Source: Helicobacter mustelae
Lineage (GTDB): Bacteria; Campylobacterota; Campylobacteria; Campylobacterales; Helicobacteraceae
Length of the DNA: 64,000 bases
Direction: 5' to 3'
Assembly: GCF_900476215.1 (NCBI RefSeq)
Contig: NZ_LS483446.1
Span: 1,178,001-1,242,000 of the forward strand
The notes under the pieces are model-generated. The model was given only the letters and a program-made list of their open reading frames with translations, searched no databases and was not told where the DNA came from. The position numbers were made by a program, and so were the translations under genes. Position 1 is the first letter of the stretch. Each line of letters opens with the position of its first letter. This document shows, one piece after another, positions 46,163-57,012 of this stretch.

Positions 46163-46797
46163 TGATGAGAAAAATTTTTTATACCTTTGTTTGTAGCTGT
46201 CTTTTTGCTTCAGCAGAAACTCTATATATCACCGATGATGACGTACCAATTTATTCTCCCAAAAACTATCAAAAAATCGGGGTCATCGCGCGGGGAATTT
46301 CTGGAGAGAAAATCAAGGAAGATGATCAATGGGTTGTTTTAAAAATCCAAGGATTCCAAAAAAAAGATGATGAAAAAACACTCTATGCCACCAATGGCAA
46401 AGAGCTGCCTGCGATTTTGTTTGACAAAGAAAATAATGGAACCACGCTAGAGGTAGCGATCCCCAAAGACAAGGTTTCCCAAGATCAATCTAAAATCTGG
46501 CAAGATGGAAGGATGCTCTATGAAAACACCTGCTCTACATGTCATTCCACCCACTCGCCAAAAGAATACAGCGCGCTAGAATGGGAAAGCATCTTCTCTA
46601 CCATGCGGCTTTTTTCTATGCCCACAGACAATGAGGCAAAGAAGATTTTAGAATATCTCAAATCCCATGCCAATGATGGCTATGCCACAGATGAATCAGA
46701 CACAGCGACAGAGGAAAATACAGGGGTGAGCGCAAGTGAAGCGACTGGAGGAAATCCTGGAGCTAATGCAAGCAAAATCCCAGGAGCTGGGCAATGA
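46162..46797 (+). CDS. torB: monohaem c-type cytochrome, probable electron donor to TorA-like enzyme
   Basis: The 211-residue protein has a signal peptide (cleaved after CLFASA) and an SH3-like segment (LYITDDDVPIYSPKNYQKIGVIARG). A single haem c motif CSTCH lies at residues 124-128, with a possible distal Met152. The tail from about 176 is Ala/Glu/Gly-rich. The genes are coupled: the TAA of torA overlaps ATG 46162, and ATG 46165 is better spaced from the AGGAG. Like Cj0265c it should donate electrons from the quinol/cytochrome pool to the molybdoenzyme in the periplasm. Confidence 0.85.
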   Translation: MMRKIFYTFVCSCLFASAETLYITDDDVPIYSPKNYQKIGVIARGISGEKIKEDDQWVVLKIQGFQKKDDEKTLYATNGKELPAILFDKENNGTTLEVAIPKDKVSQDQSKIWQDGRMLYENTCSTCHSTHSPKEYSALEWESIFSTMRLFSMPTDNEAKKILEYLKSHANDGYATDESDTATEENTGVSASEATGGNPGANASKIPGAGQ

Positions 46798-47192
46798 AGA
46801 TTTGCATCATGTGTGAATCCACGCTTTTGCAAAGCGCGCTAGAATATTATCTGCAAGAATATCTCTGCCCCTATCAAGAGGCAGAATTCATCATTTCTGA
46901 TATTTCGCTCAATATCCAAAAACCCATCTGCTTCATCCAAAATGATAGCAACACCCACATCAAAAAGCCCTTCACCCCCGTGAGTCTGTTTCGCAATTTG
47001 CAGGAATTCTATCACTCAGAAATCAAAAAGACCACCATCGATGCCAATGCCATCATCCCCGCAGAGTTACTCAACATCAAAGACCCGCAATTGCAAACAA
47101 AAATTAACTCCATTCTGCAGGAATTTTCCAAAAAAATCTACCAAACCCTAAACACAAATCCTCAAAATGAAAAAACCACTGAAAAAAAATGA
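46794..47192 (+). CDS. uncharacterised small protein, receiver-like
   Basis: A 132-residue cytoplasmic protein. Its start (MKICIMCESTLLQSALEYYL) and a later segment (KKPFTPVSLFRNLQEFY) recall the first strand-helix and last Lys-Pro loop-helix of response-regulator receiver domains, but the phosphoacceptor Asp region is not recognisable. The ATG overlaps the torB stop by four bases, and the 3' end overlaps rsmD by 26. H. pylori has a hypothetical gene before rsmD (HP0811 from memory). It may be a degenerate receiver. Function unknown. Confidence 0.65.
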   Translation: MKICIMCESTLLQSALEYYLQEYLCPYQEAEFIISDISLNIQKPICFIQNDSNTHIKKPFTPVSLFRNLQEFYHSEIKKTTIDANAIIPAELLNIKDPQLQTKINSILQEFSKKIYQTLNTNPQNEKTTEKK

Positions 47193-47820
47193 GCAAAATG
47201 CCAAAAAGAGCACCATTAAGGTAATTGGAGGGATGTTCAAGGGGCACAGTCTCTTGATGCCACATTCCCACACCACGCGCTCTTCTAAATCCATCCTCAA
47301 AGAATCCCTATTCAACACATTGCAAAATGATATCCTTTCCTTTAGCTTTGTAGAGATTTTTGCAGGCACAGGATCCATTGGCATCGAAGCCTTGAGTCGT
47401 GGAGCAAAATCTGTGATATTTTTTGAAAAAGACCCAGAAGCCTTTGCCATCCTTAGAAAAAATATTGAACAAATCCAGCAAAAAGCACAAAAGATGAAAA
47501 AAGAAATCTCTGTGGAATGCAACCTGGGAGATAGCTTTTTTCTCCTGCCCCAATTTCTCAAACAAAATACCTCAAACCCTTTAATTTTGTTTTTTGACCC
47601 ACCCTTTCCCATCCGAGAAAATTGCGCAGAAATCTATGAAAAATGTTTTGATATTCTCAAAAATCTCGACCAAAGCAGAGAGAAACTCGTAATATTTGAG
47701 CATCTTAGCACCTACAAAATGCCCCAAACCCTCAAAGATTTCTGTATAATAAAAACAAAAAAATTTGGCAAAAGCGCCTTAAGCTACTATAGTAATTTGG
47801 AAAGGAAAGATCATGGCTGA
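47167..47820 (+). CDS. rsmD: 16S rRNA (guanine966-N2)-methyltransferase
   Basis: The 217-residue methyltransferase methylates G966 of 16S rRNA using SAM. The N-terminal KVIGGMFKGHSLLMP and RSSKSILKESLFNTL are conserved. The SAM-binding motif is EIFAGTGSIGIEALSRGA, and the catalytic DPPF lies in LILFFDPPFPI. It overlaps the previous gene by 26 bases and fliL by 8. The order rsmD-fliL-acpS is that of H. pylori. Confidence 0.92.
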   Translation: MKKPLKKNEQNAKKSTIKVIGGMFKGHSLLMPHSHTTRSSKSILKESLFNTLQNDILSFSFVEIFAGTGSIGIEALSRGAKSVIFFEKDPEAFAILRKNIEQIQQKAQKMKKEISVECNLGDSFFLLPQFLKQNTSNPLILFFDPPFPIRENCAEIYEKCFDILKNLDQSREKLVIFEHLSTYKMPQTLKDFCIIKTKKFGKSALSYYSNLERKDHG

Positions 47821-48319
47821 AGAAGCAAAACAAGAAAAGGGGAAAAGCAAGGCTCTGCTTTTTGTAATCCTTGGGGTTGTTGTTTTTCTCATCATTGTCA
47901 TTGCCTTGGTGGTGATGCTGCTCATGGGTGGAGAGAAACAAGAAGCCAAGCAGGAAGTCCCAGCAGCAAGCAAAACTCAGGCTCCCGGAACAAAGGATAC
48001 CAGTCTCCTTAGCATCGGCCCGCTCTACTCTATGCCAAAGCCCTTCATCGTCAATCTCGTCACACAATCTGGTAGACGCTACCTCAAAACCTCCATCACC
48101 TTTGAACTCAGCAATCCCAAATTACAGCAGGAAGTAGAACAAAAAACCTCAATCCTGCAAGACATCATTATTGATGTGTTATCCTCTAAGTCCATCGAGG
48201 AGATCGTCACAACAAAGGGCAAAGAAAGAATCAAGGATGAAATCCTCCAGCGCGTGAATCAAATTTTAGTTGATGGATATATGAAAAATATCTTTTTCAC
48301 AGAATTTGTGGTGCAATGA
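47813..48319 (+). CDS. fliL: flagellar basal body-associated protein FliL
   Basis: A 168-residue protein with a short cytoplasmic N-terminus, one transmembrane helix (ALLFVILGVVVFLIIVIALVVMLLMG) and a periplasmic domain carrying SMPKPFIVNLV, RRYLKTSITFEL and ILVDGYMKNIFFTEFVVQ. FliL encircles the stator units and supports torque. It overlaps acpS by 4 bases. Confidence 0.94.
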   Translation: MAEEAKQEKGKSKALLFVILGVVVFLIIVIALVVMLLMGGEKQEAKQEVPAASKTQAPGTKDTSLLSIGPLYSMPKPFIVNLVTQSGRRYLKTSITFELSNPKLQQEVEQKTSILQDIIIDVLSSKSIEEIVTTKGKERIKDEILQRVNQILVDGYMKNIFFTEFVVQ

Positions 48320-48672
48320 ACCTAGGAGTTGGGATTGATACAATCGCTATTTGTCGCATCAAGCAAGCCTACCAAAGACATGGGCAGAGATTTCTCAATC
48401 GCTTCCTAAGCTCCAAAGAGCAGAAAATTGCTAGCAGCATGCAAAGCATCGCGGGTTTTTGGGCCGCGAAGGAAGCTTTTGCAAAAGCCATTGGTACTGG
48501 GATTGGCAAGGAATTGGGATTTTTGGACATAGAAATCACCAAAACCCAAAAAAATGCCCCCCTCATCAACCTTTGTAAAAAAAAGAAGGATTTTTTCCCC
48601 TTCTCTCATTTTGCATTGAGCATCACTCATGACCACGATTTCAGCATCGCTGTGGTCATCGCCTACTACTGA
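48316..48672 (+). CDS. acpS: holo-[acyl-carrier-protein] synthase
   Basis: AcpS transfers 4'-phosphopantetheine from CoA to apo-ACP. The Mg-binding GIDTIAICRI (residues 5-14) and FWAAKEAFAKAIGTG are present, followed by SITHDHDFSIAVV. The 118-residue length is standard. The ATG overlaps the fliL stop (ATGA). Confidence 0.94.
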   Translation: MNLGVGIDTIAICRIKQAYQRHGQRFLNRFLSSKEQKIASSMQSIAGFWAAKEAFAKAIGTGIGKELGFLDIEITKTQKNAPLINLCKKKKDFFPFSHFALSITHDHDFSIAVVIAYY

Positions 48673-48710
48673 TTTTCTGAAATTTTTACTAAAGCATTGC
48701 AATTTTTGAC

Positions 48711-48716
48711 TATAAT
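48711..48716 (+). promoter_or_regulatory. -10 element of nifS-nifU
   Basis: TATAAT is located 85 bases before the nifS ATG, after the acpS stop. The leader is AT-rich. Fe-S and Fe-responsive control of nifSU is known in H. pylori (Fur), but no operator was identified. Confidence 0.45.
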
Positions 48717-48770
48717 GTCCAAACTTCCCCGACGGAAAATAAAAAATCCATAAAAACAAACTCTGTATAA

Positions 48771-49978
<1,208 letters not shown>

Positions 49979-49979
<1 letters not shown>

Positions 49980-50959
49980 TGGCAAAAAATAATCTCATTG
50001 GTGGAGCACTTTGGGATGCATATTCCAAAAAAGTCAGCGAAAGGATGGACAACCCCACACATCTAGGCGTCCTTACACAACAAGATGCAGATGCCAAAAA
50101 CGCAAAGCTCATCGTCGCAGATTATGGTGCGGAGGCCTGTGGGGATGCGGTGCGATTGTATTGGCTGGTGGATCAAAATGATGTCATCATTGATGCGAAA
50201 TTCAAAAGTTTTGGTTGCGGGACGGCGATTGCTAGCTCAGATATGATGGTAGAGCTTTGTCTTGGCAAAAAGGTGCAAGATGCAGTGAAAATTACCAATC
50301 TGGATGTAGAGCATGCATTACGAGATGATCCTGACACCCCTGCAGTCCCAGGGCAAAAGATGCACTGCTCTGTCATGGCTTATGATGTCATCAAAAAGGC
50401 AGCTGGCATCTATTTGGGCAAGGATGCACAAGATTTTGAAAGCGAGATCATTGTCTGCGAGTGCGCACGCGTGAGCCTCTCCACAATCAAAGAAGTCATT
50501 CGCCTCAATGACCTAAAAAGCGTAGAAGAGATCACTCAATACACCAAGGCAGGAGGATTTTGCAAGAGCTGCGTGAAACCCGGTGGACATGAAGAAAGAG
50601 AGTATTATCTCGTAGATATTTTGCGAGATGTACGTGCAGAAATGGACGCAGAAAAACTCAAAGACAATGTGCAAAAAAATCAAAATGGTGAGTTAAGTTT
50701 TGCGGATATGACCATGGTGCAGAGAATCAAAACCGTAGACAAGACCATTAATGATCAGATTCGCCCTATGCTGCTCATGGATGGTGGAGATCTAGAAATC
50801 CTGGATATCAAAGATAGCAGCGATGGGCATTTTGATATTTATATCCGCTATATGGGTGCTTGCAGCGGTTGTGCGAGTGCCTCCACTGGCACATTGTTTG
50901 CCATTGAGGGCATTCTACAAGAAAATCTCGACCCAAAGATTCGCGTTCTCCCCATTTAA
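49979..50959 (+). CDS. nifU: NifU-type Fe-S scaffold protein
   Basis: A three-domain 326-residue scaffold. The N-terminal IscU-like domain has cysteines in GAEACGDAV, FKSFGCGTAIAS and KMHCSVMAY. A central [2Fe-2S] BFD-like domain has CEC and CKSC (VCECARVS, GGFCKSCVKPGG). A C-terminal Nfu domain carries CSGC in YMGACSGCASAS. Helicobacters use this NifSU system as their general Fe-S machinery. A clear terminator follows. Confidence 0.96.
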
Positions 50960-50963
50960 TCTC

Positions 50964-50996
50964 AAAATAACACCTCCCAAAGGGGTGTTATTTTTG
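50964..50996 (+). terminator. rho-independent terminator after nifU
   Basis: AAATAACACC and GGGTGTTATTT pair around a short CTCCCAAAG loop region, followed by TTTTG. Strong. Confidence 0.85.
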
Positions 50997-51033
50997 TTAC
51001 AATCACACCATTATTTCTCAAATAAGGTCTTAT

Positions 51034-51678
51034 TTGCTGCGAAGATTTTTTGTTGGTGTCTGCTGTCTTTTTGCATTATGCCCTGCAGACCAAAGCGTAT
51101 ACACTCCCATAGGATTTTCCTATGGGCAGGACTACAACAAAGCCAGAGAAAAAAGTGGATTTATCCTAGGCGGAGGAATTGGCCTGCCCAGTGCCACCAC
51201 GCAATCCCTAACATTTCATCGCTTCCGCGATGTCAGCTCCTATGGTTTCCATCTCCTCTTTGGATACCAAGATTTCACCTCCAAATTCACCCCATTCCCC
51301 TTTAATTACTTTGGTGCGCGTGTGCTTTTGGAATTTTATAACACCTATCATCTCACAAAGCAAAAGGCTTTCAATAGCAATGTCTTATCCATTGGCTATG
51401 ACCTCCTCTATGATATTTTCCCCAACAAAGCCCAGACCTTTGGGCTGCTTTTGGGAGTAAATATTGGCATGGTGCGCATACAGGATTTTCAGAGCTTCTC
51501 ACTAAGCTTTGGATTGAAATTTGGATTTAGCTATGCATTTAGCACAAAACACCGCCTAGAGGCAAGTTATCTCATTGCTGAGTCTGGACCACTTCAGGGA
51601 GATCGATTTTATTTTTATAGTCCCTACACTATCAATGTCACTTATACCTATCTCTTCGCAATGCCTTTCAAAAAGTAG
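51034..51678 (+). CDS. outer-membrane beta-barrel protein of Helicobacter type
   Basis: The 214-residue protein has a signal peptide (LRRFFVGVCCLFALCPA) and a mature part with GFSYGQDYN, GGGIGLPSATTQS and alternating strands up to YTINVTYTYLFAM. Members of this small barrel family are common in Helicobacter; the function is unknown. The start is TTG 51034, with AAGG upstream and no better ATG in frame before the signal peptide. Its stop overlaps the nap promoter. Confidence 0.65.
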   Translation: MLRRFFVGVCCLFALCPADQSVYTPIGFSYGQDYNKAREKSGFILGGGIGLPSATTQSLTFHRFRDVSSYGFHLLFGYQDFTSKFTPFPFNYFGARVLLEFYNTYHLTKQKAFNSNVLSIGYDLLYDIFPNKAQTFGLLLGVNIGMVRIQDFQSFSLSFGLKFGFSYAFSTKHRLEASYLIAESGPLQGDRFYFYSPYTINVTYTYLFAMPFKK

Positions 51679-51684
51679 TATAAT
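51679..51684 (+). promoter_or_regulatory. -10 element of the nap operon
   Basis: TATAAT lies one base after the stop codon of the upstream gene and 30 bases before the napA ATG, with an AAAGGAG RBS between. Confidence 0.6.
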
Positions 51685-51714
51685 TGCTCTGTAAAATAAC
51701 TTAAAGGAGCTTTT

Positions 51715-54498
51715 ATGAATATCAATCGTCGTGATTTTATAAAAAGTGCTGCGGTGGCTTCAGCAGCTTCTGCTGTTGGACTTAGTATCCCAGATACCTT
51801 GGCTGCAAAAGCCAAAAATGCTCAGAAACAATGGAAGTGGGATAAGGCAGTTTGTCGTTTCTGTGGGACGGGATGTGGGGTTATGGTAGCCACCCAGGAT
51901 GGATCAATTGTTGCCATCAAGGGGGATCCTGAGGCCCCTGTGAATCGTGGCATCAATTGCATAAAAGGCTATTTTTGCGCAAAAATCATGTATGGCGAAG
52001 ACCGCTTGACACAACCCCTGCTGCGCGTCAATGCCAAGGGAGAATATGACAAAAAAGGAAAATTCACCCCTGTAAGCTGGAAAAGAGCATTTGATGAAAT
52101 GGAAAAGCAATTCAAAAAAACCTATAATAGCATGGGGCCCAATGGTGTAGCATTAATGGCAAGTGGACAATATACGATCCCTGAGGGCTATGCCGCATTA
52201 AAATTTATGAAAGGAGGTCTGCGCTCTAATAATATTGACCCCAATGCCAGACATTGTATGGCAAGCGCAGTCATTGGCTTTATGCAAACCTTTGGCATTG
52301 ATGAACCAGCAGGATGTTATGATGATATTGAGCTTACAGATACCGTTGTTACCTGGGGAGCAAATATGGCAGAAATGCACCCTATTTTGTGGAGTCGCGT
52401 CACAGACAGAAAATTAAACAATTCTGAAAGGGTGAAGATTATCAATCTCTCAACTTATACAAATAGGACTTCAGATATCGCAGATATAGAAATTATTTTC
52501 AGACCCAGCACAGATTTAGCAATTTGGAATTTTATTGCCAGAGAAATTGTATACAACAAACCAGAAAGCATTGATCAAAATTTTATTAAGGAGCATTGTG
52601 TTTTTAGCACGGGATATGTCAACATCGGGTATGGATTGCGCGAAGACATCCATCACAAAAAATACCTCCCTAGCGAGAGAGACACTGCTGCGAAACAAAA
52701 ATCTAAAATCTTAAGTGATGCTGAGGGGGTAACACTCCAATATTTAGGATTGAGGGCTGGAGATAATCTACAGATGGATAAGAGCAAGGAAGCAGGTGTA
52801 AATTGGCAAATCAGCTTTGAAGAATTCAAAAAAGCTTTAGAACCATACACATTGGATTTCGTAGCACAACTTGCCAAGGGCAATAGTAACGAGAGCCTAG
52901 AATCTTTTAAAAACAAGCTCCAACAACTTGCAAATTATTACATAGAAAAAGATAGAAAAATCGTTAGCTTCTGGACAATGGGATTTAATCAACACCAAAG
53001 AGGCAGTTGGGTGAATGAGCAAAGTTATATGGTGCATATGCTACTTGGCAAGCAAGCAAAGCCAGGAAGCGGCGCATTTTCTCTTACTGGGCAACCAAGT
53101 GCTTGCGGAACGGCTAGAGAGGTGGGAACATTTTCTCACCGTCTACCCGCAGATATGGTAGTCAATAACCCCAAGCATCGTGCAATCGCTGAAAAGATAT
53201 GGAATGTTCCTGAGGGTACCATCCCAGCCAAACCAGGATTCCCTTATCTTGACATGATGCGCGCATTAGAAGATGGGAAAATCAAATGGCTTTGGGTAGC
53301 TGTCAATAATCCCTGGCAAAATACCGCAAATGCCAATCACTGGATCAAGGCTGCTAGAGAAATGGATAATTTCATCGTTGTAAGCGATTGCTATCCAGGA
53401 ATTACGGCAAAAATTGCTGATCTCATTTTGCCAAGTGCAATGATTTATGAAAAATGGGGGGCATATGGCAATGCAGAGCGCCGCACCCAACATTGGAAAC
53501 AGCAAGTCCTTCCACAAGGCAATGCAATGAGTGATACCTGGCAGATTTTAGAATTTGCAAAACGCTTTACCATCAAAGAAACTTGGGGCAAAGAAGATGC
53601 TAATCTTGGAATCACCAATGTTTTAGATGCTGCCAAAAAAATGGGATACAAAGAAAGCGACACCCTCTTTGATGTCTTATTTGCCAATAAAAATGCTAAA
53701 AAATTTGGCTTACAAGAACCTCTGCTCAAAGAAAAACCTCTCAATTCTGAAGTATTTGGTGATAATCGAAAGGTATTGGGCAGTGATGGGAAACCCTTTG
53801 GCGGATATCATTTCTTTGTTCAAAAATATCTTTGGGAAGAATATAGAATCTTTGGCACAGGACATGGGCATGATCTTGCAGAATTTGATGTCTACCACAA
53901 GGTTCGTGGATTGCGGTGGCCAGTAGTAGATGGCAAAGAGACTCAATGGAGATTTAATGCCAAATATGATCCTTATGCGCGGAAATATGCCAATGGCAGG
54001 GATTTCGCATTTTATGGCAACAAAGAAGCAAGCCTGCTTCAAGGAGATCTCAAAGCCCCGGGCAATGAGAAAAAACCCATCACCAATCGTGCAAAAATTT
54101 TCTTCCGCCCCTATATGGATCCCTGCGAAATGCCTGATAAAAACTATCCCATGTGGCTTTGCACAGGTAGGGTGCTAGAACACTGGCATAGCGGCACAAT
54201 GACCATGCGCGTACCAGAACTCTATCGAGCTGTGCCTGAAGCATTGTGCTATATGAGTGAAGATGATGCTAAAGAGCAAAATCTCAAACATGGGGATACG
54301 GTATGGATAGAATCTCGCCGTGGAAAAGTAAAAGCAAAGGTGGAAGTCAATGGACGCAATCGCCCTCCCAAAGGACTTGTTTATGTGCCTTGGTTTGATG
54401 AAAACGTCTATATCAATAAAGTTTGTCTAGATGCTACCTGCCCCATCTCTAAACAAACGGATTTTAAAAAGTGTGCAGTAAGGGTTTATAAGGCATAG
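51715..54498 (+). CDS. napA: periplasmic nitrate reductase catalytic subunit NapA
   Basis: A 927-residue Mo-bisMGD enzyme reducing nitrate to nitrite in the periplasm. It has a Tat signal (NRRDFIK at residues 4-10), and the [4Fe-4S] cysteines 47, 50, 54 and 82 (CRFCGTGCG, then GINCIKG). The Mo ligand is Cys181 in [23 protein letters not shown] and a C-terminal dimer-like region complete it. It heads napAGHBFLD, the epsilonproteobacterial order. No napC is present in this operon. Confidence 0.98.
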   Translation: MNINRRDFIKSAAVASAASAVGLSIPDTLAAKAKNAQKQWKWDKAVCRFCGTGCGVMVATQDGSIVAIKGDPEAPVNRGINCIKGYFCAKIMYGEDRLTQPLLRVNAKGEYDKKGKFTPVSWKRAFDEMEKQFKKTYNSMGPNGVALMASGQYTIPEGYAALKFMKGGLRSNNIDPNARHCMASAVIGFMQTFGIDEPAGCYDDIELTDTVVTWGANMAEMHPILWSRVTDRKLNNSERVKIINLSTYTNRTSDIADIEIIFRPSTDLAIWNFIAREIVYNKPESIDQNFIKEHCVFSTGYVNIGYGLREDIHHKKYLPSERDTAAKQKSKILSDAEGVTLQYLGLRAGDNLQMDKSKEAGVNWQISFEEFKKALEPYTLDFVAQLAKGNSNESLESFKNKLQQLANYYIEKDRKIVSFWTMGFNQHQRGSWVNEQSYMVHMLLGKQAKPGSGAFSLTGQPSACGTAREVGTFSHRLPADMVVNNPKHRAIAEKIWNVPEGTIPAKPGFPYLDMMRALEDGKIKWLWVAVNNPWQNTANANHWIKAAREMDNFIVVSDCYPGITAKIADLILPSAMIYEKWGAYGNAERRTQHWKQQVLPQGNAMSDTWQILEFAKRFTIKETWGKEDANLGITNVLDAAKKMGYKESDTLFDVLFANKNAKKFGLQEPLLKEKPLNSEVFGDNRKVLGSDGKPFGGYHFFVQKYLWEEYRIFGTGHGHDLAEFDVYHKVRGLRWPVVDGKETQWRFNAKYDPYARKYANGRDFAFYGNKEASLLQGDLKAPGNEKKPITNRAKIFFRPYMDPCEMPDKNYPMWLCTGRVLEHWHSGTMTMRVPELYRAVPEALCYMSEDDAKEQNLKHGDTVWIESRRGKVKAKVEVNGRNRPPKGLVYVPWFDENVYINKVCLDATCPISKQTDFKKCAVRVYKA

Positions 54499-54500
54499 TC

Positions 54501-55253
54501 ATGGATACCAGTCGCAGAAAAGCGCTGAGATCCATTACCCAAGCAATGGGGCTGGTGTCAATAGGAGGGCTTATCTGGGGTGCATATATTGCAGAAGCAA
54601 AAAGCAATCCTCTAGGTTTCTATCCACCAGGCGCGCGGGATGATTTTATCAATACTTGCATTAGATGCGGGCTATGCGTAGAGGCTTGTCCCTACTATAC
54701 CCTAAGTCTTGCCACAAAAGGTGTAAAGGGAATTCCCACTTTTACACCTCGCAAAATTCCTTGCTTCATGTGCAAAGATATCCCCTGCGTGCGTGCTTGT
54801 CCTACAGATGCATTAGACAAAAACCTCTTGCTCACTCATGGCAAGCTTGATATCACTAAGGCGCGCATGGGTGTAGCGGTAGTGGATACGCTAAATTGCA
54901 TTGCATATGCAGGAATCCAGTGCGATGCATGCTATCGTGCCTGCCCATTGATGGATCAAGCAATCTATCTAGAATACAAAGCAAATACACGAACAGGAAA
55001 GCATGCGATGATTTTACCCATTGTCGCTAATGATGTCTGCACAGGATGTGGAAAATGCGAAAAAGCCTGCGTAACAGAAATTGCTTCAATCAAGGTAATG
55101 CACCGCGAACAAGTTTTGGGCAAAATGGGAGCAAACTATATCAAAGGCTGGGATCAAAAAGATGAAGAAAGACTAGAGTCTGCTAGACCAAAATCCAGGA
55201 TGGATTCCCCAAAAAAACAAACGCTAGATTATCTAAATGATGGGATACTCTAA
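54501..55253 (+). CDS. napG: ferredoxin-type protein NapG
   Basis: A 250-residue periplasmic Fe-S protein. SRRKALR near residue 4 is a Tat-like signal. Four [4Fe-4S] motifs follow: CIRCGLCVEACP, CFMCKDIPCVRACP, CIAYAGIQCDACYRACP and CTGCGKCEKACV. With NapH it passes electrons from menaquinol toward NapB/NapA. It starts 3 bases after napA. Confidence 0.96.
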   Translation: MDTSRRKALRSITQAMGLVSIGGLIWGAYIAEAKSNPLGFYPPGARDDFINTCIRCGLCVEACPYYTLSLATKGVKGIPTFTPRKIPCFMCKDIPCVRACPTDALDKNLLLTHGKLDITKARMGVAVVDTLNCIAYAGIQCDACYRACPLMDQAIYLEYKANTRTGKHAMILPIVANDVCTGCGKCEKACVTEIASIKVMHREQVLGKMGANYIKGWDQKDEERLESARPKSRMDSPKKQTLDYLNDGIL

Positions 55254-55262
55254 GGAGATTTT

Positions 55263-56183
55263 ATGCAGTGGTTGATAAAGAATAAATTCTTAATAATACG
55301 CAGAACCTCGCAGATAGGCATTTTGCTCTTATTTTTTCTAGCAAACTGCTCCCTCATTACCATTGGTCACAAAAAGCATCTCGTATTGCAAGGGGATCTT
55401 AGTGGCTTTGAAAGCGGGGAACGTAATTTAGCAATTGCCAATACCAAAGAAGCATTACTAAAAAACCCCATTTTACAGGGCAATCTTAGCACTTCCAAAA
55501 TCTTTGATAAAATCCCCATGAGCGATCCATTGGCATTCTTGCAAATCTTTCTAGCAGGTGGGGCAATCAGTTTTGACCTGCTCCTTGGAGTGGGTGTGGT
55601 TCTAGCATTGTATGGAATCTTTCTAGGAAGAGGTTTTTGTGCATTTGTTTGTCCCATCAATCTCATTACAGATTTAGCAAATTTGCTACGCAGAATCTTG
55701 CGTATAGAAAATATCCGTTTTATCTCATTCTCACGAAATACAAAATACATCATCCTTGCTCTAGCACTTGTCTTAAGCTTTGCTTTTGGCATGCTAGCAT
55801 GGGAGAGTATAAATCCTATTTCTATGCTGCATCGTGGTGTTGTGTTTGGGATGGGAACGGGTTTTTTTGGGGTTTTGACAGTGTTTTTATTTGATCTATT
55901 TATGTTAAAAAATGGATTTTGTGGACATCTATGTCCACTGGGTGCGACTTACAGCATCATTGGAGCAAAGTCACTACTCAAGGTGCAATATCACTTAAAC
56001 AAATGCACAAAATGCATGCAATGCATACGAATTTGCCCAGAAAGCCAAGTGCTTCACCTCATTGGCAAACAAAGTGGTTTTGTGACAAAAACGGCTTGCA
56101 TCAAATGCGGACGCTGTATTGAAGTCTGCAATGATGATGCATTAAATTTCAATATCTTACATTTCAACAAGGAGAAAAAATGA
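55263..56183 (+). CDS. napH: quinol dehydrogenase membrane subunit NapH
   Basis: A 306-residue membrane protein with four helices and two Cys-Pro motifs (GFCAFVCP and GFCGHLCP) thought to take part in quinol oxidation. Two [4Fe-4S] motifs (CTKCMQCIRICP and CIKCGRCIEVC) lie at the C-terminus. It overlaps napB by 4 bases. In this group NapGH replaces or supplements NapC. Confidence 0.96.
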   Translation: MQWLIKNKFLIIRRTSQIGILLLFFLANCSLITIGHKKHLVLQGDLSGFESGERNLAIANTKEALLKNPILQGNLSTSKIFDKIPMSDPLAFLQIFLAGGAISFDLLLGVGVVLALYGIFLGRGFCAFVCPINLITDLANLLRRILRIENIRFISFSRNTKYIILALALVLSFAFGMLAWESINPISMLHRGVVFGMGTGFFGVLTVFLFDLFMLKNGFCGHLCPLGATYSIIGAKSLLKVQYHLNKCTKCMQCIRICPESQVLHLIGKQSGFVTKTACIKCGRCIEVCNDDALNFNILHFNKEKK

Positions 56184-56692
56184 AAAAAATCTTAACTTTC
56201 ATGGTGGCTATAGGATTAGGAGCAAGTGTTTTTGCCAAGGGAGTGGATGAGAATCAAATTGGACTCAGAAAAGCCCCACTCACTGATGAAAACAAAGTAA
56301 AAATTCAAGATTATACCTTTGGCACAGGATCTGCAGGAGAGAGCAAAAAAATTGAGCGTTCTTATGAGAACGCACCTCCTCTGATTCCTCATGATATTAC
56401 AGGCATGACCCCCATCACCCAGAAAAACAACGCCTGTCTTGACTGCCACCTACCAGATGTCGCAGAAAGCGTTGGTGCAACGCCTATTCCCAAATCCCAT
56501 ACTTATGATTTGCGCATGCATAAAGAAGTGAGCAATGGCATTGCTGAACAGAGATACAACTGCACACAATGCCATGTTCCCCAAGCACAAACCAAACCCC
56601 TTGTAAAAAATAAATTTCAACCTGGCTTTCATAATGAAAAACAAAAACATCAATCCAACCTCCTTGATGTCATCAATCAGGGTGTAAAATGA
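56180..56692 (+). CDS. napB: dihaem cytochrome c NapB
   Basis: A 170-residue periplasmic cytochrome with a signal peptide (MKKILTFMVAIGLGASVFA). Two haem c motifs, CLDCH near residue 92 and CTQCH near 132, are present, and HDITGMTPITQKNNAC is typical of NapB. It is the electron donor of NapA. Overlaps napH and napF by 4 bases each. Confidence 0.95.
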   Translation: MKKILTFMVAIGLGASVFAKGVDENQIGLRKAPLTDENKVKIQDYTFGTGSAGESKKIERSYENAPPLIPHDITGMTPITQKNNACLDCHLPDVAESVGATPIPKSHTYDLRMHKEVSNGIAEQRYNCTQCHVPQAQTKPLVKNKFQPGFHNEKQKHQSNLLDVINQGVK

Positions 56693-57012
56693 GAAAGAAG
56701 CAATCTACCTCTCATGAGGTAGATCCTTCAAGGAGAAAACTCTTTTTTGGCTTTGGGAAAAAAGACTGCAAAGAAATTCCTGCCCCCATGAAAAAAGTCG
56801 CCATCATCCACCCTCTTACTTGTCTTGCTTATCAAAAAGTCATTTGCTATGCTTGCAAGGATATCTGCAGAGAACATATCTCTTTTCAAGGTTTGTTTTT
56901 TCCAGAGATTCTCCCAAGTTGCATCGGCTGTGATCGATGTGAAGCGATTTGCCCACAAAATGCCATTAGCCTAAAAGAAATTCCTATTTCTAGGGAAGAA
57001 ATCAAAGCATGA
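56689..57012 (+). CDS. napF: ferredoxin-type protein NapF (short)
   Basis: The 107-residue protein has one canonical [4Fe-4S] motif (CIGCDRCEAICP). An earlier CYACKDIC and single cysteines do not form the usual second and third clusters of E. coli NapF. NapF interacts with NapA during maturation. Overlaps napL by 4 bases. Confidence 0.88.
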   Translation: MRKKQSTSHEVDPSRRKLFFGFGKKDCKEIPAPMKKVAIIHPLTCLAYQKVICYACKDICREHISFQGLFFPEILPSCIGCDRCEAICPQNAISLKEIPISREEIKA

